Shown: positions 1 through 5,365 of the stretch, piece after piece
Position numbering within the stretch: position 1 is the stretch's first letter
How the letters are laid out: every line of letters begins with the position of its first letter
DNA from: Victivallis vadensis
GTDB lineage: Bacteria > Verrucomicrobiota > Lentisphaeria > Victivallales > GWF2-50-93
Reading direction: 5' to 3'
Assembly: GCA_020718525.1 (NCBI GenBank)
Contig: DYRX01000274.1
Location: 1 to 5,499, forward strand
Length of the DNA: 5,499 bases
Notes under the pieces: generated by a model
Database searches by the model: none
What the model saw: only the letters and a program-made list of their open reading frames with translations
What the model was told of the DNA's origin: nothing
Position numbers and translations under genes: made by a program

Positions 1-75
1 GAATAGTTTAACTTGACGGGCTTTCCCTTTTTGCTTTCTCGAAGGATTGTCTCAAGCGATCATGCGGAGGAAAAA

Positions 76-552
76 ATGCGTGTGAAATTCTTGGTGACGC
101 TCTTGTCTGCCGCTCTTGCGGCGCATATGCTTTCATCGTGCGGAGAAGCTTCTGGCGGATCCCGGAGGGGATCGCTCATGAAACTGCCCGAATGTGGAAT
201 AGAGATGAACGCTCCCCCCGGCTGGAAGATTGACGGTCCTGGGGTCTGCTCGAATGGAGATTCCACTGGACTTTTTCTCAGCGAGCCGCTCGAAGGCAAA
301 AACTTCAGCGACAAAGCAGAAGAGATGTCCAGAGAATTCGGAGCGAAAATCGAATCGAGGACAGACTGCACTGTCGCTGGCAGAAAGACTCTCAGAATCC
401 TCTCAGAAGCCCCTAACGGAATGAAGGTACTGCGCCTCTACATGGACTTCGGAGAAAACATAGCCTATGTATCATACGTGACTCTGAAGGAGGACTTCCC
501 GGCATGCGAAGCTGAACTGCAAAAATCGCTTGACTCCGTCAGAAGCAAATAA
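76..552 (+). CDS. Small secreted lipoprotein, PsbP/Mog1-like fold suspected
   Basis: The protein is 158 aa. The start is the ATG at 76, because GGAGG lies 5 nt upstream and the product then begins with a proper lipoprotein signal: basic MRVK, a hydrophobic stretch (residues 5-19) and the lipobox LSSC with Cys22 as the lipidated residue. A longer in-frame reading from 13 would bury the signal and has no such support. Gly at +2 after the Cys gives no inner-membrane retention signal by the E. coli rule, so an outer-membrane location is inferred. The mature part (about 45-158) has the pattern 'M.APPGW' near its start, then alternating helix and strand segments ending in an amphipathic helix. That resembles the PsbP/Mog1/DcrB-like small periplasmic fold, although this is a structural guess. 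Four cysteines besides Cys22 (40, 58, 98, 144) could form two disulfides. No enzymatic motif is visible, and the role is unknown. Confidence 0.8.
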   Translation: MRVKFLVTLLSAALAAHMLSSCGEASGGSRRGSLMKLPECGIEMNAPPGWKIDGPGVCSNGDSTGLFLSEPLEGKNFSDKAEEMSREFGAKIESRTDCTVAGRKTLRILSEAPNGMKVLRLYMDFGENIAYVSYVTLKEDFPACEAELQKSLDSVRSK

Positions 553-569
553 AAGACGGGATGACTAGA

Positions 570-598
570 TTGTTCAAGTTCAGAGAAAAGTTTATTTA
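570..598 (+). promoter_or_regulatory. Candidate sigma70-type promoter upstream of ffs (distal)
   Basis: TTGTTC (570-575) and TATTTA (593-598) are separated by 17 bp in an AT-rich stretch just after the lipoprotein gene. Transcription would start near 605, inside the left arm of the hairpin at 602-631, so a transcript from here would carry that hairpin as a 5' leader before the SRP RNA. Judged only by fit to the consensus. Confidence 0.4.
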
Positions 599-601
599 AA
601 A

Positions 602-631
602 TTCCCTTCAGGCTCTATTGCCAGAAGGGAA
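602..631. other. Strong stem-loop between lipoprotein gene and ffs
   Basis: TTCCCTTC (602-609) pairs perfectly with GAAGGGAA (624-631). After one A/A mismatch, GGC (611-613) pairs with GCC (620-622), leaving a six-base loop TCTATT. No T-run follows on the plus strand, so it is a poor Rho-independent terminator for the lipoprotein gene. On the minus strand the hairpin is followed by TTTTAAATAAA, but no minus-strand gene is seen upstream. It could still be a processing or 3'-end-stabilising structure for the lipoprotein mRNA. Confidence 0.6.
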
Positions 632-646
632 AGAGCGATGTATTGT
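618..646 (+). promoter_or_regulatory. Candidate proximal promoter of the SRP RNA gene
   Basis: TTGCCA (618-623) and TATTGT (641-646) are spaced by exactly 17 bp. A start 6-8 nt downstream (about 652-654) would fall just before the first paired base of the SRP RNA at 660, as expected for a stable RNA gene. The -35 hexamer lies in the right half of the hairpin at 602-631. Consensus match only. Confidence 0.5.
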
Positions 647-659
647 AGCTTTTCGTTTT

Positions 660-772
660 CATTGCCGGGTGCTGGACCCTATGCGATGTACCACGCCTAA
701 CGGGTCAGATGGGGAACCAAGCATCCCAAGGCGAAAGGGCATGCGCCGTAGGTGCCTCTGGCCCCGGCAATG
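660..772 (+). ncRNA. ffs: Signal recognition particle RNA (4.5S type)
   Basis: This is the RNA core of the signal recognition particle, which binds Ffh and targets nascent membrane proteins to FtsY and the translocon. The conserved domain IV is complete: GGGTCAGA (702-709), a three-pair stem TGG/CCA capped by GGAA (713-716), then AGCA (720-723) and CCC (725-727). This matches the E. coli arrangement of GTCAG, GGAA tetraloop and AGCAG, with the three-pair stem changed from UCC/GGA to the compensatory UGG/CCA. The ends pair perfectly over 10 bp: CATTGCCGGG (660-669) with CCCGGCAATG (763-772). Between them CGCC/GGCG (694-697/730-733), ATG/CAT, GCG/CGC and an ACCTA/TAGGT helix with one bulged C build the expected long hairpin. 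At about 113 nt with no Alu domain it is the short Gram-negative form. The exact ends are inferred from pairing. Confidence 0.93.
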
Positions 773-778
773 GCCATT

Positions 779-835
779 TATAGTTTTTCAGTTTAATAAA
801 TTCAAATTGTGAAATTATTTATCTGAAAAACTATA
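779..835. repeat. 57-bp palindrome bounded by TA (MITE-like or bidirectional terminator)
   Basis: TATAGTTTTTCAG (779-791) and CTGAAAAACTATA (823-835) are perfect 13-bp inverted arms. The pairing continues inward for 12 more positions with three mismatches, leaving a 7-base loop (804-810). The outer bases TA on both sides could be a TA target duplication, as made by IS630/Tc1-type transposition, so a very small MITE is possible. A decayed IS630-type transposase lies 2.2 kb away, though no shared termini are visible there. The position only 6 nt after the SRP RNA also suits a role in ending or trimming the ffs transcript; the left arm contains a TTTTT run. Its composition is much more AT-rich than its surroundings. 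Confidence 0.6.
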
Positions 836-984
836 GATATCTTCTTGAAATAATCAGCTTTGCGCTTGCATTCCGCATCCCATGCAATATCCTAGAAAAG
901 AGAAAGTCCGCAGGCGCATCTCAAAAATGGATTTCGCTTCGAAGTCGCATGCGGTTCTTGCAAGTTTTTCTGAAAGATGCTCTT

Positions 985-1482
985 ATGAAAATTCTTTTTC
1001 TTTGCAGTGGCAACACATGCAGAAGTCCAATGGCGGAAGGATATCTCAAGGCCTTGATAGAAAAAAACGGGCTTTTGAATTTGCATGTCTCCTCAGCCGG
1101 CACTTCGGCGGAAGACGGCTACGAAGCTTCCAGCCATTCCCAGCTTGTGATGGGAAAAATTGGAGTTGACATTTCGGGGCACAGGAGTTCCAGGCTCGAA
1201 AGAAAGATGCTTCAGGATGCGGATATGATCGTTGCAATGACCGATGCGCACAGAAAAAGCGTGGGCGCGGTCTTTCCGCAGGCTCTTTCAAAGACAAAGC
1301 TCCTCCTAGAGTTTTTAGAAGGAAAGCAGGACAGCATCCAGGATCCGTTTGGCTCTAATTTAGACTGCTACAGCCTCTGTTTCGATGAAATGAAGCCCGC
1401 GCTGGACAAGCTTTTTTCCCAGCTCGCTGAACAGCATGCCAGTTCCGATGATTCCCGGCGATCCGGCAAGGCTCGGCACTGA
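985..1482 (+). CDS. Low-molecular-weight phosphatase, YwlE-type arginine phosphatase likely
   Basis: The protein is 165 aa, against about 150 for the family. The start at 985 gives the family N-terminus MKILFLCSGNTCRSP; an in-frame ATG at 949 would add 12 unrelated residues. The P-loop C-X5-R is complete (Cys7 nucleophile, Arg13, Ser14), and the general-acid loop is Asp120 in DPFG. LMW phosphatases use a cysteinyl-phosphate intermediate. Position 11 is Thr, as in Bacillus YwlE, where Thr11 selects phospho-arginine, whereas tyrosine phosphatases usually have Ile there; DPF rather than DPY is also YwlE-like. I infer protein-arginine phosphatase activity, which would imply an McsB-type arginine kinase elsewhere. 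The last 16 residues (polar, QHASSDD...) extend past the catalytic fold, and their codons run into the next gene (stop TGA 1480-1482, next ATG 1482), so the two are translationally coupled. No strong promoter or Shine-Dalgarno is visible. Confidence 0.93.
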   Translation: MKILFLCSGNTCRSPMAEGYLKALIEKNGLLNLHVSSAGTSAEDGYEASSHSQLVMGKIGVDISGHRSSRLERKMLQDADMIVAMTDAHRKSVGAVFPQALSKTKLLLEFLEGKQDSIQDPFGSNLDCYSLCFDEMKPALDKLFSQLAEQHASSDDSRRSGKARH

Positions 1483-2903
1483 TGCAAAAAAACGAAAACA
1501 GCGGCAAGAAAAAATTCAGGCATGTCCTTTGTTCCTACCCCTACAGAAGAGAGCTCAACGATGCGGGCTTTTTCCCTCCGCTTGGACTCGAATTCATCGC
1601 CGAAGCAGTCCGTCCTTTTTCGGAAGAAACCGATCTGGTTGACATGCGCAGGGAAAAGGGACGCACTCTCGACTTCATACGATCCGACACCGATCTGCTC
1701 TGCCTTTCTATAAACTGGGACAGAGATCAGGCTTTCATAAAAGAGGAGATCTCGTCAATCCCGGAGGGAATCCTTGTAGTCGTCGGCGGCAGGCATGCGA
1801 CTGAAAATCCGGCGAAATGGATGGAGGATTTCCCTCGCGTTAAAATTGTCGTCAGGGGAGATGGTGAAGAGGCGATCGAAGAGATTTGCTCTGGAAAGCC
1901 CCTTGACGAGATCAGCGGCATCAGCTTCAGAAAAGACGACGGATCCATCGTCCACAACAAAAACAGAATCCCCGGAGAACTCGACAACGATCTTTTTCCC
2001 GACAGAAGAAGGAGAAAGTATCTCTACGACCTGATCCTGGGCGGAGCTGGCACGGGGCTGGAAGTTGACATGATCGCGTCGTCCAGAGGCTGTCCATTCA
2101 ACTGCAGTTTCTGCTCCTTCAGCAAAAATCCATGGGGAACAAAAAGAAAATGGTCCGCAAGATCTCCTGAATCGGTGGTCTCAGAAATTGCCATGACAAG
2201 CGCCACTCTGGTGGGCTTCACGGACGATCTTTTCACCTATGACATGGACAGGGTCGAAAAGATATGCGATCTGATCATCGGAAAAAAGATAAAAAAGAAA
2301 TTCTTCATCAATGCCAGGCTCGAGATAGCCAAGCGTCCTGACATCCTTAAAAAAATGGAAGACGCGGGCTTTGTCTTTCTCATGCTCGGTGTCGAGTCGG
2401 CGAAAGACGAGACACTCAAGTCCATGAACAAAGGCTTCGACACCAGGCAGATAGAAAAATATTTCGATGTCCTTAAAAAAACAAAAATGCTTCTCCACGG
2501 GTACTTCATACTCGGAAACATCGGCGAATCCATCGAAGACATGCAGAAAATTATTCCCTTCGCCAGGAAGCTCGGTCTGGACAGCATAGCCCTTTCAACT
2601 CTGAGAGCAGGACCTTATTCCGGTCTCCAGGAACTCGTCAGAAACAACCCCGCATATCACATTGGGGAAACTTTCAAAATCTACTCGGACTTCTGCTCCG
2701 AGGACGAGCTGAGCATGATGAGGCGCAAAATGTACAGGAACTTCTTCAGCATTCCTAAAATTTTGCACATTGCCAAAAAAAGCATAGTACTGGGGGCGCT
2801 GACAATGCTTCCAAAGTTCCTGCCGAGACTTCCGGGCATAGCCGCAAACGTCTTTTTCCACAGGAGGAAAAGAAACAAGACGATCAGGACAAAAGGGCGC
2901 TAG
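1482..2903 (+). CDS. B12-binding-domain radical SAM protein
   Basis: The protein is 473 aa. Residues about 12-140 form a cobalamin-binding-like Rossmann domain: a YPY motif near 19-21, PPLG.E.IA (32-40), the VVVGGRHAT turn (99-107) and RGDGEEAI (125-132). The His-on DxHxxG motif is absent (D54MRREKG at its place), as is usual in this class. The radical SAM domain starts with SSRGCPFNCSFC: Cys204, Cys208 and Cys211 would hold the 4Fe-4S cluster. It continues with GFTDD (245-249), NARLE (277-281), MLGVES (301-306) and GYFILGNIGES (340-350), all typical of class B radical SAM methylases and related enzymes such as HpnJ, HpnR and BchE. The C-terminal about 60 residues are basic with a hydrophobic segment (434-460), so membrane or lipid association is possible. 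The substrate cannot be assigned. The start overlaps the phosphatase stop by one base (TGATG), and any ribosome site must lie inside that gene (AAGG about 11 nt upstream). Expression is probably coupled. Confidence 0.94.
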   Translation: MQKNENSGKKKFRHVLCSYPYRRELNDAGFFPPLGLEFIAEAVRPFSEETDLVDMRREKGRTLDFIRSDTDLLCLSINWDRDQAFIKEEISSIPEGILVVVGGRHATENPAKWMEDFPRVKIVVRGDGEEAIEEICSGKPLDEISGISFRKDDGSIVHNKNRIPGELDNDLFPDRRRRKYLYDLILGGAGTGLEVDMIASSRGCPFNCSFCSFSKNPWGTKRKWSARSPESVVSEIAMTSATLVGFTDDLFTYDMDRVEKICDLIIGKKIKKKFFINARLEIAKRPDILKKMEDAGFVFLMLGVESAKDETLKSMNKGFDTRQIEKYFDVLKKTKMLLHGYFILGNIGESIEDMQKIIPFARKLGLDSIALSTLRAGPYSGLQELVRNNPAYHIGETFKIYSDFCSEDELSMMRRKMYRNFFSIPKILHIAKKSIVLGALTMLPKFLPRLPGIAANVFFHRRKRNKTIRTKGR

Positions 2904-2940
2904 ATTTGCTTGGCGGAAGTCCTTCCGCACAAGCAAATCT
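2902..2940 (+). terminator. Long hairpin at the end of the phosphatase-radical SAM unit
   Basis: AGATTTGCTTG (2902-2912) pairs perfectly with CAAGCAAATCT (2930-2940), and inside it GCGGAAG (2913-2919) pairs with CTTCCGC (2922-2928) with a single bulged A at 2929. The stem starts within the stop codon TAG (2901-2903). The tail AATATT is not a T-run, so it may be an imperfect intrinsic terminator or an mRNA 3'-end stabiliser. The symmetry would let it act in both directions. Confidence 0.6.
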
Positions 2941-3062
2941 AATATTCCCGTCAAGCCAAATCCGCATCGAAAATAGGCATAATTTAATCGTACAGGAAAT
3001 TGTATTTTTTATCAGCGACAAGATAGGGGAAGAGGAATACGAGCGTGCGCGAAGCGAGAAAA
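2941..3062. other. Intergenic sequence with no recognised content
   Basis: Together with the transposase relic this makes the 306-nt gap 2904-3209. This part is AT-rich at its start and reads open in one plus frame (including QEIVFFISDKIGEEEYERAR), but that frame has no start context and runs out of frame into the transposase relic. I see no RNA, promoter or conserved protein motif here. Confidence 0.5.
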
Positions 3063-3173
3063 CATGGCCTTCCATCTTTTTCCCCGGATCTCAATCCCAT
3101 TGAAAAACTTTGGAGAAATACTGAAGAGCCAATTGCAAAACGTAAAGATTCGCTGAACGATGTAGTTCGGTGA
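3063..3173 (+). pseudogene. Decayed 3' end of an IS630-family transposase
   Basis: Reading frame 3063-3173 gives HGLPSFSPDLNPIEKLW, then a basic segment IAKRKDSLNDVVR and a stop. It is the final catalytic block of IS630/Tc1-type DDE transposases, where LPPYSPDLNPIE(K/N)xW carries the last acidic residue (E at 3102-3104). Only about 36 codons survive: there is no ATG, the DNA-binding domain and first two aspartates are missing, and no terminal inverted repeats are recognisable on either side. The preceding bases 2941-3062 give no transposase-like reading in any frame. It is a relic, and it fills the gap between two convergent transcription units. Confidence 0.8.
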
Positions 3174-3209
3174 ATATTTACAACTCCAGCGAAACTGGGA
3201 TTCAAGAAT

Positions 3210-3605
3210 CTATCTGAATGTTTCCGGAGAAGCCGGCTCTACCCGAAAATGGAAATCAACCTTTTTTCCTCCCAATTCAAAGCTGATCATGGTGTTCAGC
3301 CTCGTCAAAAGCAGAGCGTATGGGATTTTCACGGTTTTGCCTGGAACTGTCACGGCAACATTGCAGTCGCCAAGAATGTCCTCCGCCTTCCTTATCGCCA
3401 CGATCATTTCGCAAAGACGATGAAGCTTGTCTCTAAGCATTTCCTCGAAGGCGTATGATTTGTGGCAGAGCGGACAGATGCATTGGAATCCCGGCATTGA
3501 CGCGTCCATAAGATTGAATTTGAGCACGCCAGAGCAGTCCTGCCCAATGCACTCGAAGTCAACGTCCGCCGTCGCCAAACTGCTTTTTTCTCCATTGACG
3601 CTCAT
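3210..3605 (-). CDS. Uncharacterised protein with zinc-ribbon-like cysteines
   Basis: The protein is 131 aa and of a family I do not recognise. The start is taken as the ATG at 3605; GGAG lies 8 nt upstream. A TTG one codon further out (3608) is an alternative. The N-terminal third has Cys19-X4-Cys24 and, 18 residues on, Cys42-X-Cys44-X2-Cys47 in CICPLC, which looks like a treble-cysteine zinc ribbon. Residues about 50-78 form a predicted amphipathic helix (EEMLRDKLHRLCEMIVAIRKAEDILG), here given as position and character only. The C-terminal half (82-131) is strand-rich (VAVTVPGKTVKIPY, KKVDFHFRVEP) and may be a small beta domain. There is no signal peptide or membrane segment, so it should be cytoplasmic. 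It follows mtnP on the same strand after 52 nt with no clear terminator between, so co-transcription is likely. A regulatory or adaptor role is possible but not shown. Confidence 0.8.
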   Translation of the reverse strand: MSVNGEKSSLATADVDFECIGQDCSGVLKFNLMDASMPGFQCICPLCHKSYAFEEMLRDKLHRLCEMIVAIRKAEDILGDCNVAVTVPGKTVKIPYALLLTRLNTMISFELGGKKVDFHFRVEPASPETFR

Positions 3606-3657
3606 CAAACTGTCTCCGTGTTCTTTGTATTGAGTTAATAAAATCCCCTGCCTAATT

Positions 3658-4551
3658 TCATGCCGGCATGTATTTTCCTATGATGGGCTCCATCTGCCTT
3701 TTCTTGGCTTTGCTCACGCAGTCCGGAGAGCTTATTATCGCCGAAGCAAGCGCGCTGGGGCACTTGCAGTCCCTTTTCAAAATCGGCAGTGACGGCAGAA
3801 GCTTGCGCAGTAAAAGCTTTGCGAGGCTGACATTCGCCGTGAAGTTCTTTATAATCATCTCGACCGTCACGTGGTCATGATCCGGATGCCAGCAGTCGTA
3901 GTCGGTCACCATCGCGACCGTCGTGTAGCATATTTCCGCCTCCCTGGCAAGCTTTGCTTCAGCCAAGTTTGTCATCCCGATCACGTCCATCCCCCATGCG
4001 CGGTAAACTTGGGACTCGGCTTTTGTCGAAAAGGCCGGCCCCTCCATGTTGAGATATGTCCCTTTCGCGTGTACCAGAGGGCGGTCCTTCTTTTTCGCAT
4101 AGGTCTCCAAAATGGATTTTTCGGCGGCGATCTTTGCGATATTCGCAAGTTCAGGGCAAACTGGCTCCGCCATCGAAACGTGGGCGACTATCCCGTCTCC
4201 AAAGAAACTGTGCCCGGACGCGTTCTTCGTCCTGTCGAAATACTGATCCACAATCACGACGTCAAGCGGGCGAATCTCTTTTTTCAGACTGCCGACGGCA
4301 GATATGCTGACAATGTGAGTCACACCGATTTTTTTGAGGGCAAAAATATTTGCCCTGTGATTTAGTTCGCCTGGAGTGATGATGTGCCCTTTTCCGTGCC
4401 GCGGCAGAAAAGCCAGCTCGACGCCGCCCATCTCTCCTGTCGCTATTTTGTCGGACGGCTTTCCAAAAGGTGTGCCGACTTCGATCAGTCCGATGCTCTC
4501 GAGCCCGTCCATCTGATACAGACCACTGCCGCCAATGATTCCAAGTTTCAT
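3658..4551 (-). CDS. mtnP: S-methyl-5'-thioadenosine phosphorylase
   Basis: This enzyme splits 5'-methylthioadenosine with phosphate into adenine and 5-methylthioribose-1-phosphate, removing the by-product of polyamine and other SAM-consuming reactions. The protein is 297 aa, normal for the family. The start at 4551 gives the family N-terminus MKLGIIGGSG, with GGAG 9 nt upstream; an in-frame TTG at 4620 would place the start on top of the promoter. Visible motifs are GGSG (7-10) and RH (51-52) for phosphate, PGELNHRAN (60-68), the SAVGSL turn (84-89), NMEGPAFSTKAES (168-180) with Met169, and TDYDCW (216-221) with Asp217 and Asp219. The two aspartates bind the 6-amino group and mark MTA phosphorylase rather than inosine/guanosine PNP. 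The C-terminal tail with CKCPSAL (262-268) is usual in bacterial members. It is transcribed away from the aldolase gene and is probably co-transcribed with the zinc-ribbon gene. Confidence 0.96.
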   Translation of the reverse strand: MKLGIIGGSGLYQMDGLESIGLIEVGTPFGKPSDKIATGEMGGVELAFLPRHGKGHIITPGELNHRANIFALKKIGVTHIVSISAVGSLKKEIRPLDVVIVDQYFDRTKNASGHSFFGDGIVAHVSMAEPVCPELANIAKIAAEKSILETYAKKKDRPLVHAKGTYLNMEGPAFSTKAESQVYRAWGMDVIGMTNLAEAKLAREAEICYTTVAMVTDYDCWHPDHDHVTVEMIIKNFTANVSLAKLLLRKLLPSLPILKRDCKCPSALASAIISSPDCVSKAKKRQMEPIIGKYMPA

Positions 4552-4569
4552 ATATTTTTGCTCCGGATT

Positions 4570-4597
4570 TTGAATATCTGCGCCAAGCCTATATCTT
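4570..4597 (+). promoter_or_regulatory. Candidate promoter of the class II aldolase gene
   Basis: TTGAAT (4570-4575) and TATCTT (4592-4597) are spaced by 16 bp on the plus strand. The start would be near 4604, leaving a leader of about 38 nt. The -10 region is the same DNA as the -10 of the opposite mtnP promoter, so the two could compete or share control. The match to consensus is modest. Confidence 0.35.
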
Positions 4598-4620
4598 AAC
4601 CCCTCATTTTTTGCTTTCAA
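4593..4620 (-). promoter_or_regulatory. Likely sigma70-type promoter of mtnP
   Basis: On the minus strand TTGAAA (4620-4615) and TAAGAT (4598-4593) are separated by 16 bp. Transcription would begin near 4586, giving a leader of about 35 nt before the mtnP ATG at 4551. This supports the ATG over the upstream TTG, which coincides with the -35 box. Judged by consensus fit only. Confidence 0.5.
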
Positions 4621-4641
4621 TACAAAAAGAGGAAGATTTGA

Positions 4642-5292
4642 ATGACATATCTCGACAAATTCAAGCGGGAGCTGGCATATTACATGAGAAGGCTCTGCAG
4701 AAAGGGGCTCACGAGCTCATCGGGCGGAAACCTCTCCTGCATGGTCAGCAACAAGATTCTCATGACTCCTTCCGGAATTGACAAGGAGTCTCTGAAGTCA
4801 GACGACATCGTCGTGATGGACCTCAACGGAAAAATTCTGGAGTCGCCTTCCAGAGCTCTCCCGAGCATAGAACACAAGTTTCATCTCATGGTTTACAGGA
4901 AAAGACGCGACGTTTCGGCGGTTGTCCACGCACATCCGCTATACCTCTCGCTTCTCTCCGCCACAAAGCTGGAGATAGACTGCCGGCTGATTGCCGAATC
5001 ATACGCCATTCTTGGAGCAATCAACTATGTGCCCTTCGAGCTGATGGGCTCGCAGGCTTTGGCAGACAGCATATCTTCATCCGCAGCTTCTTCCAACTGC
5101 ATCGTAATGCGAAATCACGGCGTGATCGCTCTCGGCAAGGACCTCTTTCAGGCTTTCGACAGAGTCGAAGTCGCTGAAAATGCATCAAAATTAACATTGC
5201 TGAGCAGGCAGATCCCCGAATCGCTTCTGACCCCGATCAATGAAGACTCTCTCCGTGAAATAGACCGCCTCATGAAAAGAGAGGAGCAGTAG
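4642..5292 (+). CDS. Class II aldolase/adducin-family protein, possible methylthioribulose-1-P enzyme
   Basis: The protein is 216 aa, the usual length for the FucA/MtnB/AraD family. The ATG at 4642 has a good ribosome site (GAGGAAG, 6 nt gap). The substrate-phosphate loop is SSSGGNLS (25-32), followed by TPSGID (42-47). Glu77 in SIEHKFH is the catalytic acid/base, His96 and His98 in HAHP and His159 in RNHG bind the zinc; these fall at a constant offset of 4 from Glu73, His92, His94 and His155 of E. coli fuculose aldolase, so the metal site is intact. The family cleaves, epimerises or dehydrates phosphorylated ketoses. Because it is divergent from mtnP, two roles are favoured: MtnB, the methylthioribulose-1-phosphate dehydratase of methionine salvage, or an Ald2-type aldolase making DHAP and methylthioacetaldehyde. 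Sequence alone does not choose between these and fuculose or ribulose phosphate. It appears to be a single-gene unit here. Confidence 0.93.
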   Translation: MTYLDKFKRELAYYMRRLCRKGLTSSSGGNLSCMVSNKILMTPSGIDKESLKSDDIVVMDLNGKILESPSRALPSIEHKFHLMVYRKRRDVSAVVHAHPLYLSLLSATKLEIDCRLIAESYAILGAINYVPFELMGSQALADSISSSAASSNCIVMRNHGVIALGKDLFQAFDRVEVAENASKLTLLSRQIPESLLTPINEDSLREIDRLMKREEQ

Positions 5293-5365
5293 ATTTCCGG
5301 AAAATTGGCAATACCAGATCTTGATTAGGTAAACTTGTGAGGAAGAGCATATACGGTGCATGGCA

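Noticed and set aside
618..812. A 64-codon plus-strand ORF between the lipoprotein gene and the phosphatase.
   Set aside because: It runs through the SRP RNA and into the palindrome, and has no coding character.
845..890. TTGAAA/TTGCAT with CAATAT as a promoter for the phosphatase operon.
   Set aside because: The spacings (13 or more than 30 bp) do not fit a sigma70 promoter, and no other convincing element was found.
949..984. An upstream ATG extending the phosphatase by 12 codons.
   Set aside because: Family members begin at the MKILF strand directly before the P-loop; the added residues have no homology pattern and no better ribosome site.
2984..3205. A 73-codon minus-strand ORF opposite the transposase relic.
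   Set aside because: It is the reverse shadow of the relic, with no ribosome site or recognisable domain.
3659..3670. The perfect palindrome CATGCCGGCATG at the end of mtnP.
   Set aside because: It has no loop to form a hairpin and is mostly coding sequence; 12-bp palindromes occur by chance, so no regulatory role is claimed.
3871..4365. A 164-codon plus-strand ORF.
   Set aside because: It is antisense to mtnP, whose motifs and length are unmistakable; the ORF shows no family motif.
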